DNA of 43,603 bases, from NCBI GenBank assembly GCA_001044195.1, contig LFCU01000073.1:1-43603 (forward strand), written 5' to 3'. Positions within the stretch are counted from its first letter, which is position 1, and each line of letters begins with the position of its first letter. The position numbers were made by a program, and so were the translations under genes. Positions 25,838-34,168 of the stretch are shown here, piece by piece. This stretch comes from Candidatus Achromatium palustre. Lineage in GTDB: Bacteria; Pseudomonadota; Gammaproteobacteria; Chromatiales; Chromatiaceae. A model generated the notes under the pieces. It did no database searches. It was not told the DNA's origin and saw nothing but the letters and a program-made list of their open reading frames with translations.

Positions 25838-26025
25838 ATCGCAATCTCTTTAATTTGGTATTGTTCTGGTACATCCTCCATTGCCATTAGTAAATAGGCT
25901 TCTTTCAAATTTTGTTCTAATTCTTCTAATGTCTCGCCTTGAGTCATTATTTCCGGATGTTCAAGAAGTTTGCCAAGCCAAAATTTCTCATTTTTCCAAT
26001 AAAGCATGTTCATTTTGCTGTGCAT
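25834..26025 (-). CDS. hicB: HicB family antitoxin
   Basis: The ATG at 26025 gives 63 residues, with GGA 7 bases before it; a TTG at 26037 is also possible. The HicB core is visible: MLYWKNEKFWLGKLLEHPEI, then MTQGETLEELEQNLKEAYLL. It lacks the C-terminal DNA-binding domain of longer HicB proteins. The gene order is hicB then hicA on the minus strand, opposite to the surrounding operon. An inverted pair of mobile repeats flanks the module. Confidence 0.85.
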   Translation of the reverse strand: MHSKMNMLYWKNEKFWLGKLLEHPEIMTQGETLEELEQNLKEAYLLMAMEDVPEQYQIKEIAM

Positions 26026-26051
26026 AATTATTTCCAATGATCAGTGTTTAA

Positions 26052-26153
26052 TAGATATTATCCGAAACCCTCTACCATCCTAGCAAACATAAGATGATTG
26101 TTAAGATATAGATTCCTGCTTTCGCGGGAATGACTAGTTTCGGATAATATCTA
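26052..26153. repeat. TAGACATTAT-type element, right of hicBA
   Basis: Inverted relative of 25500-25605, with the same AGATTCCTGCTTTCGCGGGAAT hairpin and ends TAGATATTATCCGAAACCC / GTTTCGGATAATATCTA. Confidence 0.75.
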
Positions 26154-26693
26154 ATATTATTTAAAAAGTAAGAGCTATGATTCCGTCTGCCATAACTAAA
26201 CGTTAATGTCACCAACCTTTAGTTTTTATAAATTAGGCATCCTTTGATGTGTATAAAATAATGACATTGGAATTTGTGCAACAAGCTGTTGCACAATTGT
26301 GCAAACGTCATAAGTAAGGTAAAACTTCAACATGTACTTGAAGTTACGTGCCGAATAACTTTGACTATCGGGTACTTCTTTGCAAAGGTTATGTGCTAAC
26401 CTTTCAATAACCTTTGCACCCCCAGCCTTGTTCTTGTTGCCTGGTAGCGATCAATTGCCCAATTTTTCAAGGTGATTAGTGCTAAAATTCAGCTACTATG
26501 CGTAAATTCTACGATTATCTATAACCACAATCAATTGTAGCGGCAGTTTGCGTATTATTTTCTGTTAATTTTGTATATGATTGATTTAAAAAATATTAAA
26601 ATTAATATAACTCCTTAAGATATTGACATTTGTCAATGACAAGCAAACCCATATATCCTAAAATCCGCAGTTTTGTGTACTTTTCAATATAGA
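26154..26693. promoter_or_regulatory. leader-like region with alternative hairpins upstream of the TonB receptor
   Basis: No gene. Hairpins in order: GTGCAAC/GTTGCAC near 26275-26295, ACTTCAA/TTGAAGT near 26326-26346, and a switch-like set at 26382-26417. In the last, GCAAAGGTTA can pair with TAACCTTT (26397-26404) or, more completely, with TAACCTTTGC (26408-26417). It is not a cobalamin riboswitch: I see no B12-box GCCACTG. A regulatory role is a guess based on the mutually exclusive pairings and the position before the receptor. Confidence 0.3.
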
Positions 26694-26793
26694 AGACATT
26701 ATACCGATTTTTATAATCAACTGAATTTAATAGATAAAATTTTTAATTTTTCATGATAAAATCGAGATTTTAGTTAAAATCGGTATAATGTCT
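26694..26793. repeat. 100-bp inverted-repeat element, copy 1
   Basis: The ends AGACATTATACCGATTTT and AAAATCGGTATAATGTCT are perfect inverted repeats. It differs at one base from the inverted copy at 36056-36155. It ends 15 bases before the GTG of the TonB receptor gene, so it probably shapes or supplies that gene's promoter region. Confidence 0.9.
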
Positions 26794-26808
26794 AGAGATT
26801 AAATCCAG

Positions 26809-28947
26809 GTGAATACAAAAGTCGTTGCTAAGTCATTCCAAACAAGTTGTATAGCAGTCATTTTATTAACAAGTAATTTTATAGGGGTAAAAGCTGCTGA
26901 AAATCCTAGTTCTGAGACTGTTGAGAGTATGGATACTATAAGTATCACTTCATCTCGTGTGGAACGTAATACTAAAGATGTTGCAACTAGCCTTTCAGTG
27001 ATTGATAATACTAAGATTGAACAATCCAAAATGTTCAATATCAAAGATGGGATACAGGGTACACCAGGAGTATTTGTTGACTCTAAAAATGGTGGTTATG
27101 ATGTCCGGTTGATCATCCGTGGTGCTGGGCAAAAAGCTAATTATGGAGTAAGAGAAATCCAAATATTGCGAGATGGCATACCAATGACTGATCCCGATAG
27201 CTTTTCGCGCTTTGATTTTATTGACCCTCAAGATATTGAACGCATCGAGATCATGCGTGGTCCAGGTTCTTTATATGGTGCTGGTGCATCTGGTGGTACT
27301 ATACAGATTATTTCCAAGTCAGTATTTGATACGGTAGGAAAAAATCGGCTTAAACTTGGTTTTGGGAATCATGGAGCTGAAAGTTATCATTTACGTTATA
27401 GTTTTGATCTTAACCCTAGTAATGCCTTAGCTATTACTGCATCACGCCGTGTTTTGGATAATGGTTGGCGACGTTGGAATAACTTTGATACCAACCAGAT
27501 TAGTTTTAAGCATGGTTTATTGTTAGAAAATGGTACTTTAGAATCTGAACTTTCATATTCCGAAGCTAATATGCAACTGCCAGGCAGCATGAGTGCTGAA
27601 CAATTTAATCTATTTAAAGATACTGGAAAGCAGACTGATACCCAAGATCCTTGGAAATATAATGGTCGCTACTCGAAAATATGGTTTTTCAATTCACGCC
27701 TGGAATTAGATTTTGGAGATTTATCCTTAAAACCAAAACTTTATTTCAATCGCTGGTCTCACTATCATCCAGTAACTGGTGCTATCAATGATAATCCTGA
27801 AACCTCAGTCATAGGACTAGATTTAGAAGCCGCTTATCGTCATCGTTTATGGGGCGAAAGCAATTTAGTCGCTGGAGTAACAGCACGGATAGATGATACC
27901 CCAAATAGTAAAAAATACCGTTATCGAGATATTCGTACTATCCCAGAAGGTCGGCAAAAAGGTCGTATTGTCGAAACCTTATCTGATAAACGCGGTGCCC
28001 TGCTAGAAGAACAGGAATCCCGAATTACTTTATATGGTTTGTATCTACAAGAAACTCTGCGTCCAACTGAACGTTGGTCTATAGATGTAGGATTACGCAT
28101 GGATCATGTCAATTTTGACATTTCCACCAATGAAATTGCTCGCTATGATTATGCTAAAGGTACCTATATAGATGGTGCTGGACGCTTTGATACTGACAAG
28201 AGTTTTGATCTGTTTGCTCCAAAGCTTAGTGCCACTTTTGCCTTAAATAAAAACATAAATCTCTATGCCACACTTGCCCAATCAGATCAAGTACCTTCGC
28301 AATCAGAAATTGAAAAGAATTTAGGTCTTAATCCTTCAACTGCTCGTAATTTAGAATTTGGTCTTAAGGGTCGCAGTAAACATTGGAGTTTTGACATAGC
28401 GGCCTATTACACTAAGATCGACGATGAAATTGTTTCAGTGCTAACCGCTGGAGGAAATACTAGTTTTCAGAATGCTGGTAAAACTGATAAAAAAGGTCTG
28501 GAATTTGAAGGACAGTTGCAAATTACCAAACAGTGGCTATTAGGTGGAAGCTATACCTATAGTGATTACACTTTTGCTAGTTTTAATGAGGTGATAGGCA
28601 ATATATCAGTAGATCGTTCTGGCAATCAGCTTCCTTATATACCAAAACATAAATATAGTCTATTTGCTCAATGGCAACATCCATTGGGTATCAGTGCCAG
28701 AATTCAGGCCAATACTTGGAGCAAATACTGGATGGATAACGCTAATACAGAGCAGTATGAAGGGTATGAATTCGTTACCAATTTCAGTTTAGGCTATGAA
28801 ATAGGTTCTCATGTTTTTACCTTTAATGTAGATAATATATTTGATCATCGCTACGCTATTGAAGTTAAAAAGGATACTCGAGGCACAAGCTATTACTCTG
28901 TTGGTGCGCCTCGGAGCTGGTTATTGGGTTATCGTTACAATTTTTAA
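26809..28947 (+). CDS. TonB-dependent outer membrane receptor
   Basis: This 712-residue protein starts at GTG; no better start lies nearby. A signal peptide (about 1-30, ending GVKAAEN) precedes the TonB box region MDTISITSSR (about 41-50). The plug is at about 55-165, with VRLIIRGAGQKANYG, REIQILRDGIPMTD and IERIEIMRGPGSLYGAGASG. A 22-strand-type barrel follows and ends with RSWLLGYRYNF, a terminal Phe as in other outer-membrane barrels. The substrate cannot be read off; the family covers siderophores, cobalamin, haem and metal chelates. It is followed by its likely energising system (SafE-like, ExbB, ExbD, TonB) on the same strand, 9 bases or less apart at first. Confidence 0.92.
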   Translation: MNTKVVAKSFQTSCIAVILLTSNFIGVKAAENPSSETVESMDTISITSSRVERNTKDVATSLSVIDNTKIEQSKMFNIKDGIQGTPGVFVDSKNGGYDVRLIIRGAGQKANYGVREIQILRDGIPMTDPDSFSRFDFIDPQDIERIEIMRGPGSLYGAGASGGTIQIISKSVFDTVGKNRLKLGFGNHGAESYHLRYSFDLNPSNALAITASRRVLDNGWRRWNNFDTNQISFKHGLLLENGTLESELSYSEANMQLPGSMSAEQFNLFKDTGKQTDTQDPWKYNGRYSKIWFFNSRLELDFGDLSLKPKLYFNRWSHYHPVTGAINDNPETSVIGLDLEAAYRHRLWGESNLVAGVTARIDDTPNSKKYRYRDIRTIPEGRQKGRIVETLSDKRGALLEEQESRITLYGLYLQETLRPTERWSIDVGLRMDHVNFDISTNEIARYDYAKGTYIDGAGRFDTDKSFDLFAPKLSATFALNKNINLYATLAQSDQVPSQSEIEKNLGLNPSTARNLEFGLKGRSKHWSFDIAAYYTKIDDEIVSVLTAGGNTSFQNAGKTDKKGLEFEGQLQITKQWLLGGSYTYSDYTFASFNEVIGNISVDRSGNQLPYIPKHKYSLFAQWQHPLGISARIQANTWSKYWMDNANTEQYEGYEFVTNFSLGYEIGSHVFTFNVDNIFDHRYAIEVKKDTRGTSYYSVGAPRSWLLGYRYNF

Positions 28948-28956
28948 GAGACGAAA

Positions 28957-29679
28957 ATGGACTTAATGAACGCTGAAACAATTAACCTAGGAATAAGTAC
29001 GGCTTTATTGTTAGGCATAAGTTCTGGTGCTAGTCTTTGCACCTTTGCTTGCTTTCCATTCTTAAGTCCGATATTTTTAACAAGTGGCGTTGGTACATAC
29101 CATAGCTGGCGCATTTTATTACCATTTTCCTTAGGAAGAATCAGCGGTTATTCCCTAGTTGGATTAATTGCTGGACTAGGCGGAAAGTTAATGGCAGGAC
29201 CAGGATTAGAATTTCGCTGGCTATTAGGTGGAGCAACCATAATAGCTGCTATTAGTCTATGGTGGCGGTTACAGCAGCATAATCCGATTCATGCTACTAA
29301 GACCACTATCGTCAAAATACAATCGGTACAGCCAACTCATAGTACTTGTAGTTGCCAACAATCTAAGTTTTTAATTAACCTTTTACCAGGAAGTTTATTT
29401 TTTATGGGATTAGGCATGGCACTTAATCCTTGTCCCGCGCTTAACATGATCTTCTTAACTGCTGCTATAACAGCTAATGCAGTAGAAGGAATATTATTAG
29501 GAATGAGTTTTGGTATTGGAGCGGTGTTAATTCCAACGTTGATCTTCGCTTTTGGCATTGCCCATTTAGCAGAAGAAATAAAGCTACAATTAATAAAGTG
29601 GCGCAAAATAATAGAAAATATAGGTGTGATTATGTTGATTTTATTAGGATTAATGACAATAGGCTGGACAACATCATGA
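28957..29679 (+). CDS. SafE/DsbD-like transmembrane protein (sulfite exporter TauE/SafE or UreH-like family)
   Basis: The protein has 240 residues and six predicted membrane segments in two halves joined by a Cys-containing loop (STCSCQQ). The first helix carries GASLCTFACFPFLSP and the fourth ALNPCPALNM. Paired helix Cys next to Pro is typical of the DsbD/CcdA electron-carrying fold, which the SafE/UreH-like family shares. It may carry reductant across the inner membrane, or export or import a small ion; the name of the family does not decide. The start is 9 bases after the receptor stop and the stop overlaps exbB (ATGA, 29676-29679), so it belongs to the receptor operon. Confidence 0.72.
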   Translation: MDLMNAETINLGISTALLLGISSGASLCTFACFPFLSPIFLTSGVGTYHSWRILLPFSLGRISGYSLVGLIAGLGGKLMAGPGLEFRWLLGGATIIAAISLWWRLQQHNPIHATKTTIVKIQSVQPTHSTCSCQQSKFLINLLPGSLFFMGLGMALNPCPALNMIFLTAAITANAVEGILLGMSFGIGAVLIPTLIFAFGIAHLAEEIKLQLIKWRKIIENIGVIMLILLGLMTIGWTTS

Positions 29680-30314
29680 ATGTTGAAGAATTTTTACTTA
29701 AAGGCGGCGTTGTAGTATGGATCTTGATCTTTTACTCAATTCTAGGATTAGCTATTGTCCTCGAACGCTATCTAGTACTATTACGCATGGGAACTCCACG
29801 TCGTACATTACCATCTTTTCCTTTAGACGCTAATGATCTGAATAAACTACGTGGTCCGGAAAAGATCGTCCTAACAGCTATGGACGAAGCACAACACAAT
29901 GGACTAGACCCAATCCAAGTAGGAACAAGAATTCGTAACGAAGCGATCCAACGTATGGAAACTGGTTTTAGTACCATTGCTATTTTAGCCAATACAGCAC
30001 CATTACTAGGTCTTTTAGGAACCATTATGGGTATGATTAAAGCCTTTATGGTCATTGAAATGGCTGGAGGGCGAGTAGACGCACAAGCCCTAGCTGGTGG
30101 TATGTGGGAAGCTATGCTCACCACGGGAGCTGGTCTAAGTGTTTCTATTCCCTTATTAATCCTACTACATTTTTTGGAAGGATTAGCAGAACATCGCGCC
30201 TATGCCATGCAACGCTGTATCGACCTGGTTCAGGAACAAAATAGACCAAAACATATAGCCCTTAAACAAGACAAAGTACATCATTGGGAAGAAATGACCA
30301 ATGAAAATATTTAA
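29676..30314 (+). CDS. exbB: ExbB / MotA-TolQ-ExbB proton channel protein
   Basis: The start is at 29676 in an ATGA overlap with the upstream stop, giving 212 residues; the open frame runs further upstream but only as a shadow. Three membrane segments: VVVWILIFYSILGLAIVLER, NTAPLLGLLGTIMGMIKAF (signature) and the TTGAGLSVSIPLLILLHFLE helix with the conserved Thr. With ExbD it converts the proton gradient into motion of TonB. Confidence 0.93.
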   Translation: MNVEEFLLKGGVVVWILIFYSILGLAIVLERYLVLLRMGTPRRTLPSFPLDANDLNKLRGPEKIVLTAMDEAQHNGLDPIQVGTRIRNEAIQRMETGFSTIAILANTAPLLGLLGTIMGMIKAFMVIEMAGGRVDAQALAGGMWEAMLTTGAGLSVSIPLLILLHFLEGLAEHRAYAMQRCIDLVQEQNRPKHIALKQDKVHHWEEMTNENI

Positions 30315-30337
30315 TAGTTAAATACGGTAGCTAAATT

Positions 30338-30739
30338 ATGGTAACTAAGTATCGACAACGAGCTAGTCTAGGACTTAATCTAACTCCCTTGATTGATATA
30401 ATCTTCTTGCTATTGGTCTTTTTTATGCTCACGGCTCATTTTGTTGAAGAACGAGCTTTAGATGTAGAGCTACCAACTAGCGAAGCCAATACTTTAGACA
30501 TCAAAAAACCGCAAGTTGAAATCATCATTGGAACAAAAGGACAAGTATTAGTAAATGGTCTACAGGTGCCGATTAATTCTTTAGAAAAAGCATTGCGCCA
30601 AATACTCCACTCGCCAGGGCCTAAAACCGTGCGTTTACGGGGTGATCGCACAACAAACCTAGAGTTAGCAGTACAGGCAATGGATGCTGCTCGACGAGCT
30701 GGTGCACGTTCCCTTGATATTATGACCCAAAAACCATGA
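30338..30739 (+). CDS. exbD: ExbD / TolR family protein
   Basis: The protein has 133 residues. The single membrane helix LNLTPLIDIIFLLLVFFML (about 14-32) carries the essential Asp of the proton path (PLIDIIF). The periplasmic domain of about 95 residues ends VRLRGDRTTNLELAVQAMDA...GARSLDIMT. The gene overlaps tonB by 4 bases (30736-30739). Confidence 0.93.
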   Translation: MVTKYRQRASLGLNLTPLIDIIFLLLVFFMLTAHFVEERALDVELPTSEANTLDIKKPQVEIIIGTKGQVLVNGLQVPINSLEKALRQILHSPGPKTVRLRGDRTTNLELAVQAMDAARRAGARSLDIMTQKP

Positions 30740-31764
30740 TTCGGGATTATTACTTACGGCGAAGTCTGGCGGTTATCCTTTCCTTGCTCTTGCATGTATT
30801 GTTAGGATTAACCTTGGCAGATTTTACAATCCCAATCCCCAAGCAGGTAGTGCAAAAACCACAGCCGACACAGGTTCGTGTAAATTTTTCTTATCCCCAA
30901 GAAGAACCTAATATTCAACATGTACCTAAAATTGTATCTACACCACAACCTGCACCTAAACCAAAATCTGTTATAGCTAAATCTAAGCGTAAAGTTGCTA
31001 AAACTCGAGTGAGAACGGCAGCCAAACGCAAGATTGCTGCTAGAGCTAAACGCAAAGCTGCTGCTGAAGCCAGAGCTAAAGCTAGAAAAATTGCGGCGGC
31101 TAAAGCGAAACGTAAAGCTGCTGCTGAAGCCAGAGCTAAAGCTAGAAGGATTGCGGCTGCTAAAGCGAAACGCGAAGCTACTGCTGAAGCCAGAGCTAAA
31201 GCTAGAAGGATTGAGGCGGCTAAAGCAAAACGCAAAGCTGCTGCTGAAGCCAGAGCTAAAAGAATAGCGGCTGCTAAAGCTAGACGTGAAGCTATTGCTG
31301 AAGCTAAAGCTAAAGCTAGAAGGATTGAGGCGGCTAGAGCAAAACGTAAAGCTGCTGCTGAAGCCAGAGCTAGAAGGATTGCTGCTGCTAAAGCTAGACG
31401 TGAAGCTGCTGCTGAAGCCAGAGCTAGAAGGATTGCGGCTGCTAAAGCTAGACGTGAAGCTGCTCACAACAGAGCGAACAGATCTCGCCTACTTGCTACC
31501 TACAAAGGTCGTCTTTCAAGTCGTATTAGAAGATTTAAATACTACCCCATACCAGCACGTCGGCGAGGTATCCAAGGAAGAGTACGCATCAGCTTTTCAG
31601 TACTCGAAGGCGGTAGAATCAGTCAATTAAGATTAAGCGGTGGTCATAAACAATTACAATACGCTGCGCGTCTAGCTGTCCAAAAGGCAACTCCATTACC
31701 ACTACCACCAGGTCTAAAACCACCTCTAAGATTTAGTCTTACAATGAATTTTAATTTAAGATAA
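30736..31764 (+). CDS. tonB: TonB family protein with TolA-like Ala/Lys/Arg helical spacer
   Basis: The protein has 342 residues. Its N-terminal anchor is SLAVILSLLLHVLLGLTLA (about 9-27) with the membrane His typical of TonB. A short Pro/Lys part (about 33-80) comes next. A long Ala/Lys/Arg/Glu region follows (about 82-255), made of units like AKRKAAAEARAKARRIAAAK. The C-terminal TonB domain (about 260-342) has SRIRRFKYYPIPARRRGIQG, RISFSVLEGGRI and the final FSLTMNFNLR. The usual long Pro-rich spacer is thus mostly replaced by a helical one as in TolA. It energises the receptor at 26809-28947. A remnant of a sister gene's last 17 codons lies at 20428-20481. Confidence 0.92.
   Translation: MIRDYYLRRSLAVILSLLLHVLLGLTLADFTIPIPKQVVQKPQPTQVRVNFSYPQEEPNIQHVPKIVSTPQPAPKPKSVIAKSKRKVAKTRVRTAAKRKIAARAKRKAAAEARAKARKIAAAKAKRKAAAEARAKARRIAAAKAKREATAEARAKARRIEAAKAKRKAAAEARAKRIAAAKARREAIAEAKAKARRIEAARAKRKAAAEARARRIAAAKARREAAAEARARRIAAAKARREAAHNRANRSRLLATYKGRLSSRIRRFKYYPIPARRRGIQGRVRISFSVLEGGRISQLRLSGGHKQLQYAARLAVQKATPLPLPPGLKPPLRFSLTMNFNLR
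31034..31470 (+). repeat. in-frame tandem repeat inside tonB (60- and 54-bp units)
   Basis: Units of 20 codons (60 bp) repeat almost exactly at 31081, 31141 and 31201. Shorter 18-codon units of the form AKARREAAAEARARRIAA follow. Every unit keeps frame, so length changes by unit gain or loss would leave the protein intact. Confidence 0.9.
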
Positions 31765-31792
31765 CGGTTTAATTACAATATAGCATTTTTAA

Positions 31793-32045
31793 CTATGATC
31801 ATTTAGCCACTTACCAATGGCTGGTGCAATTTCCTTTTGAGCTTTACTAGAGACATAAATGCCGATATGACCACCCGCGAAATGCTAATTCTGTATAGTC
31901 AGGGCTATTAGTTCTATCTTTTAAAAGCTAAGGATGCCTCTGGAGGTACTAAATGATCTTGTAACGTATAGATATTCAGTAACGGACAATTAATACCTGT
32001 TAAATTTATTGATTGTTCACCGATCATCAAACCGCCATTGATTAA
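31793..32045 (-). pseudogene. phaC: C-terminal remnant of class III PHA synthase subunit PhaC
   Basis: The minus strand reads NGGLMIGEQSINLTGINC, PLLNIYTLQDHLVPPEASLA, a stop and frame change, then DYTELAF and GGHIGIYVSSKAQKEIAPAI, and GKWLNDH before TAG. Order and motifs match the end of PhaC (class III): DHLVPP holds the catalytic Asp and GGHIG the catalytic His. The 5' part is gone; homology stops where the repeat at 32046-32120 begins. At least one frameshift or stop lies between DHLVPP and GGHIG, so the gene is dead. Confidence 0.8.
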
Positions 32046-32120
32046 TAGACATTCTTCGCCCCCCCCCCCAATTATCGCATTATAATTGCTGGCCTGAAAG
32101 ATGGTTTCGAATAATGTCTA
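32046..32120. repeat. TAGACATTAT-type element with a C10 run
   Basis: It is inverted relative to 8538-8608 and very close to it, but one arm is damaged by a run of ten C. It cuts the phaC remnant at its 5' side. Confidence 0.8.
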
Positions 32121-32451
32121 TTGATAAATTTAAATAGTCAAGTTATATTTTACTAAACTGAATTTTAAATAAGCAAACCTTACGTATCAATACTTGTAAA
32201 GCTACGTATAAGTAGCTTTATAAATATTGATATTACACACTTATCATACTCTTCTTGGCCATAATTTACTTTTGTTCATAATTTTATATCGCATTATCAA
32301 ATAGTTATATGTCCGTAGAAAGCGGTAGAATCAGATTTTTGTATAATAAGGTTTTACCGTGTTTAGTACAGAATGAACACCCTAGCATATGTAAGATGCT
32401 CATCAATTGCAAAATAGATATAATGTCTATTGATTACAATACGATATGATG
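32121..32451. other. non-coding gap with a partial 162-bp element
   Basis: The inverted partial copy of the 390-551 element spans about 32200-32332, ending GTAGAAAGCGGTAGAATC; its distal terminal repeat is not recognisable. The phrase AGAATGAACACCCTAG near 32370 recurs at 38920. No gene is seen. Confidence 0.55.
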
Positions 32452-33909
32452 TTAGGTTGTGGTACCACCTACAGTAAGACCATCTATCTTTAGAGTCGGT
32501 TGCCCTACCCCTACTGGAACACTTTGTCCATCCTTACCACAAGTCCCTACACCTTGATCTAAGGCTAGATTATTCCCAATCATACTCACACGAGTAAGCA
32601 CGTCAGGTCCATTACCTATTAAAGTAGCACCCTTAACTGGATGAGTAATTTTACCATTTTCTATTAGATATGCTTCACTGGCTGAAAAGACAAATTTACC
32701 AGAGGTAATATCTACTTGGCCGCCTCCAAAATTAGCGGCATATAATCCTTTTGGTACTGAAGCAATAATTTCTTCATGCGTATAAGAGCCGGGTAGCATA
32801 TAGGTATTAGTCATGCGAGGTATTGGCAAGTGCGCATATGATTCACGCCGTCCATTACCTGTGGATTTGACTCCCATGAGACGTGCATTAAGACGATCCT
32901 GCATATAACCTTTCAGAATACCATTTTCGATCAGTGTAGTGTATTGAGAGGGGGTTCCTTCGTCATCGATAGTTAGAGAACCACGTTGTCCTATTAGAGT
33001 ACCATCGTCCACTACGGTACAATTATGTGCTGCGACTTGATCGCCAAGACGACCAGTAAATGCGGAAGTACCTTTGCGATTAAAGTCTCCCTCTAGGCCA
33101 TGTCCGATGGCTTCATGTAGTAATACACCAGGCCATCCAGGGCCAAGTACAACTGTCATAGTACCTGCAGGGGCTGCACAGGATTCTAAATTTACCAAGG
33201 CTTGGCGTACCGCTTCAGCAGCAAAATGTTGGTAGCGTTCTTGTTCTAAAAACCAATCTAAACCATAACGAGCACCACCACCACTAGAGCCTTGTTCTTT
33301 GCGACCCTGGTGTTCTGCTATTACATGCACATTAAGTCTTATGAGGGGGCGTACATCTCCATATAACATCCCATCTTGATCTAGTACTAAGATTGTGTCA
33401 GAGACTGCGACTAGGCTTACGATGGATTGGGTAATTCTAGTATCTGTGTTGCGTACTATAGAATCGATGCGTTGTAAGAGATCTATTTTTTCTGCGTCTT
33501 TAATACTTGTCAGTGGGTTAATGGGTTGGTATATTAAGTTGTCAGTTTTATTACTGGTGATATGTATTGAGTTTTTTTTTCCATTATGTTTGGCTATAGT
33601 TTTGGCTGTTGTTGCAGCTTCCAGCAATTTAGGTAGGGCTAGATCTTCGGCGTAGGCAAAGCCGGTTTTTTCACCACTAATGGCTCGGATTCCAACACCA
33701 TGTTCTATATTGTAATTGCCTTCTTTTATGAGTTGATCATCTAGCAACCAGGTTTCTAAACGCCTTGATTGGAAATAGATGTCAGCTGCATCAATATTAG
33801 TTCCCTGTAATTGATTGATGACTTGTTCGAGATCAGATTGAGTTAAACCAGTTGGGTCTAAGCAAGTTTTATAAGCTTTGGTAATTAAATCGCTAGAATC
33901 AATAGTCAT
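32452..33909 (-). CDS. tldD: metalloprotease TldD
   Basis: This 485-residue protein is of normal length. It has the zinc-binding motif [11 protein letters not shown] (about residues 262-272) and the family blocks [19 protein letters not shown] and [19 protein letters not shown]. The C-terminal metal-ligand region reads [19 protein letters not shown]. TldD pairs with TldE/PmbA to make a narrow-entry protease that trims peptides such as microcin precursors or antitoxins. No pmbA is in the window. It is a single gene divergent from glyA. Confidence 0.95.
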   Translation of the reverse strand: MTIDSSDLITKAYKTCLDPTGLTQSDLEQVINQLQGTNIDAADIYFQSRRLETWLLDDQLIKEGNYNIEHGVGIRAISGEKTGFAYAEDLALPKLLEAATTAKTIAKHNGKKNSIHITSNKTDNLIYQPINPLTSIKDAEKIDLLQRIDSIVRNTDTRITQSIVSLVAVSDTILVLDQDGMLYGDVRPLIRLNVHVIAEHQGRKEQGSSGGGARYGLDWFLEQERYQHFAAEAVRQALVNLESCAAPAGTMTVVLGPGWPGVLLHEAIGHGLEGDFNRKGTSAFTGRLGDQVAAHNCTVVDDGTLIGQRGSLTIDDEGTPSQYTTLIENGILKGYMQDRLNARLMGVKSTGNGRRESYAHLPIPRMTNTYMLPGSYTHEEIIASVPKGLYAANFGGGQVDITSGKFVFSASEAYLIENGKITHPVKGATLIGNGPDVLTRVSMIGNNLALDQGVGTCGKDGQSVPVGVGQPTLKIDGLTVGGTTT

Positions 33910-34168
33910 GTCTTAATTTTATTTTAATAAATTGATAAATTGTAAGGATTGTTTCTACGCCAATACCGAGAATAATTAAATTATAATATAGTTATTCAGA
34001 AAATAAATTTGACAAATCACCTCAAAATAATGAATATCTTGGCACTGGTTCAGTTATGGTGCACAATGCGCACCCTACGATCTTATTGAGAAGTTACACT
34101 ATAAATGACATAATATGGTATTATAAAATTTTGTACCGATTTTTAGATGATATAGAGCTTTAATAATT

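Noticed and set aside
26160-26690. Cobalamin riboswitch before the TonB receptor
   Set aside because: No B12 box and no matching core; only unclassified hairpins are visible.
30808-31467. 219-codon Ser/Phe-rich frame on the minus strand, and similar plus-strand frames near 31034-31630
   Set aside because: Shadows of the tonB tandem repeat; low-complexity composition and no start signal.
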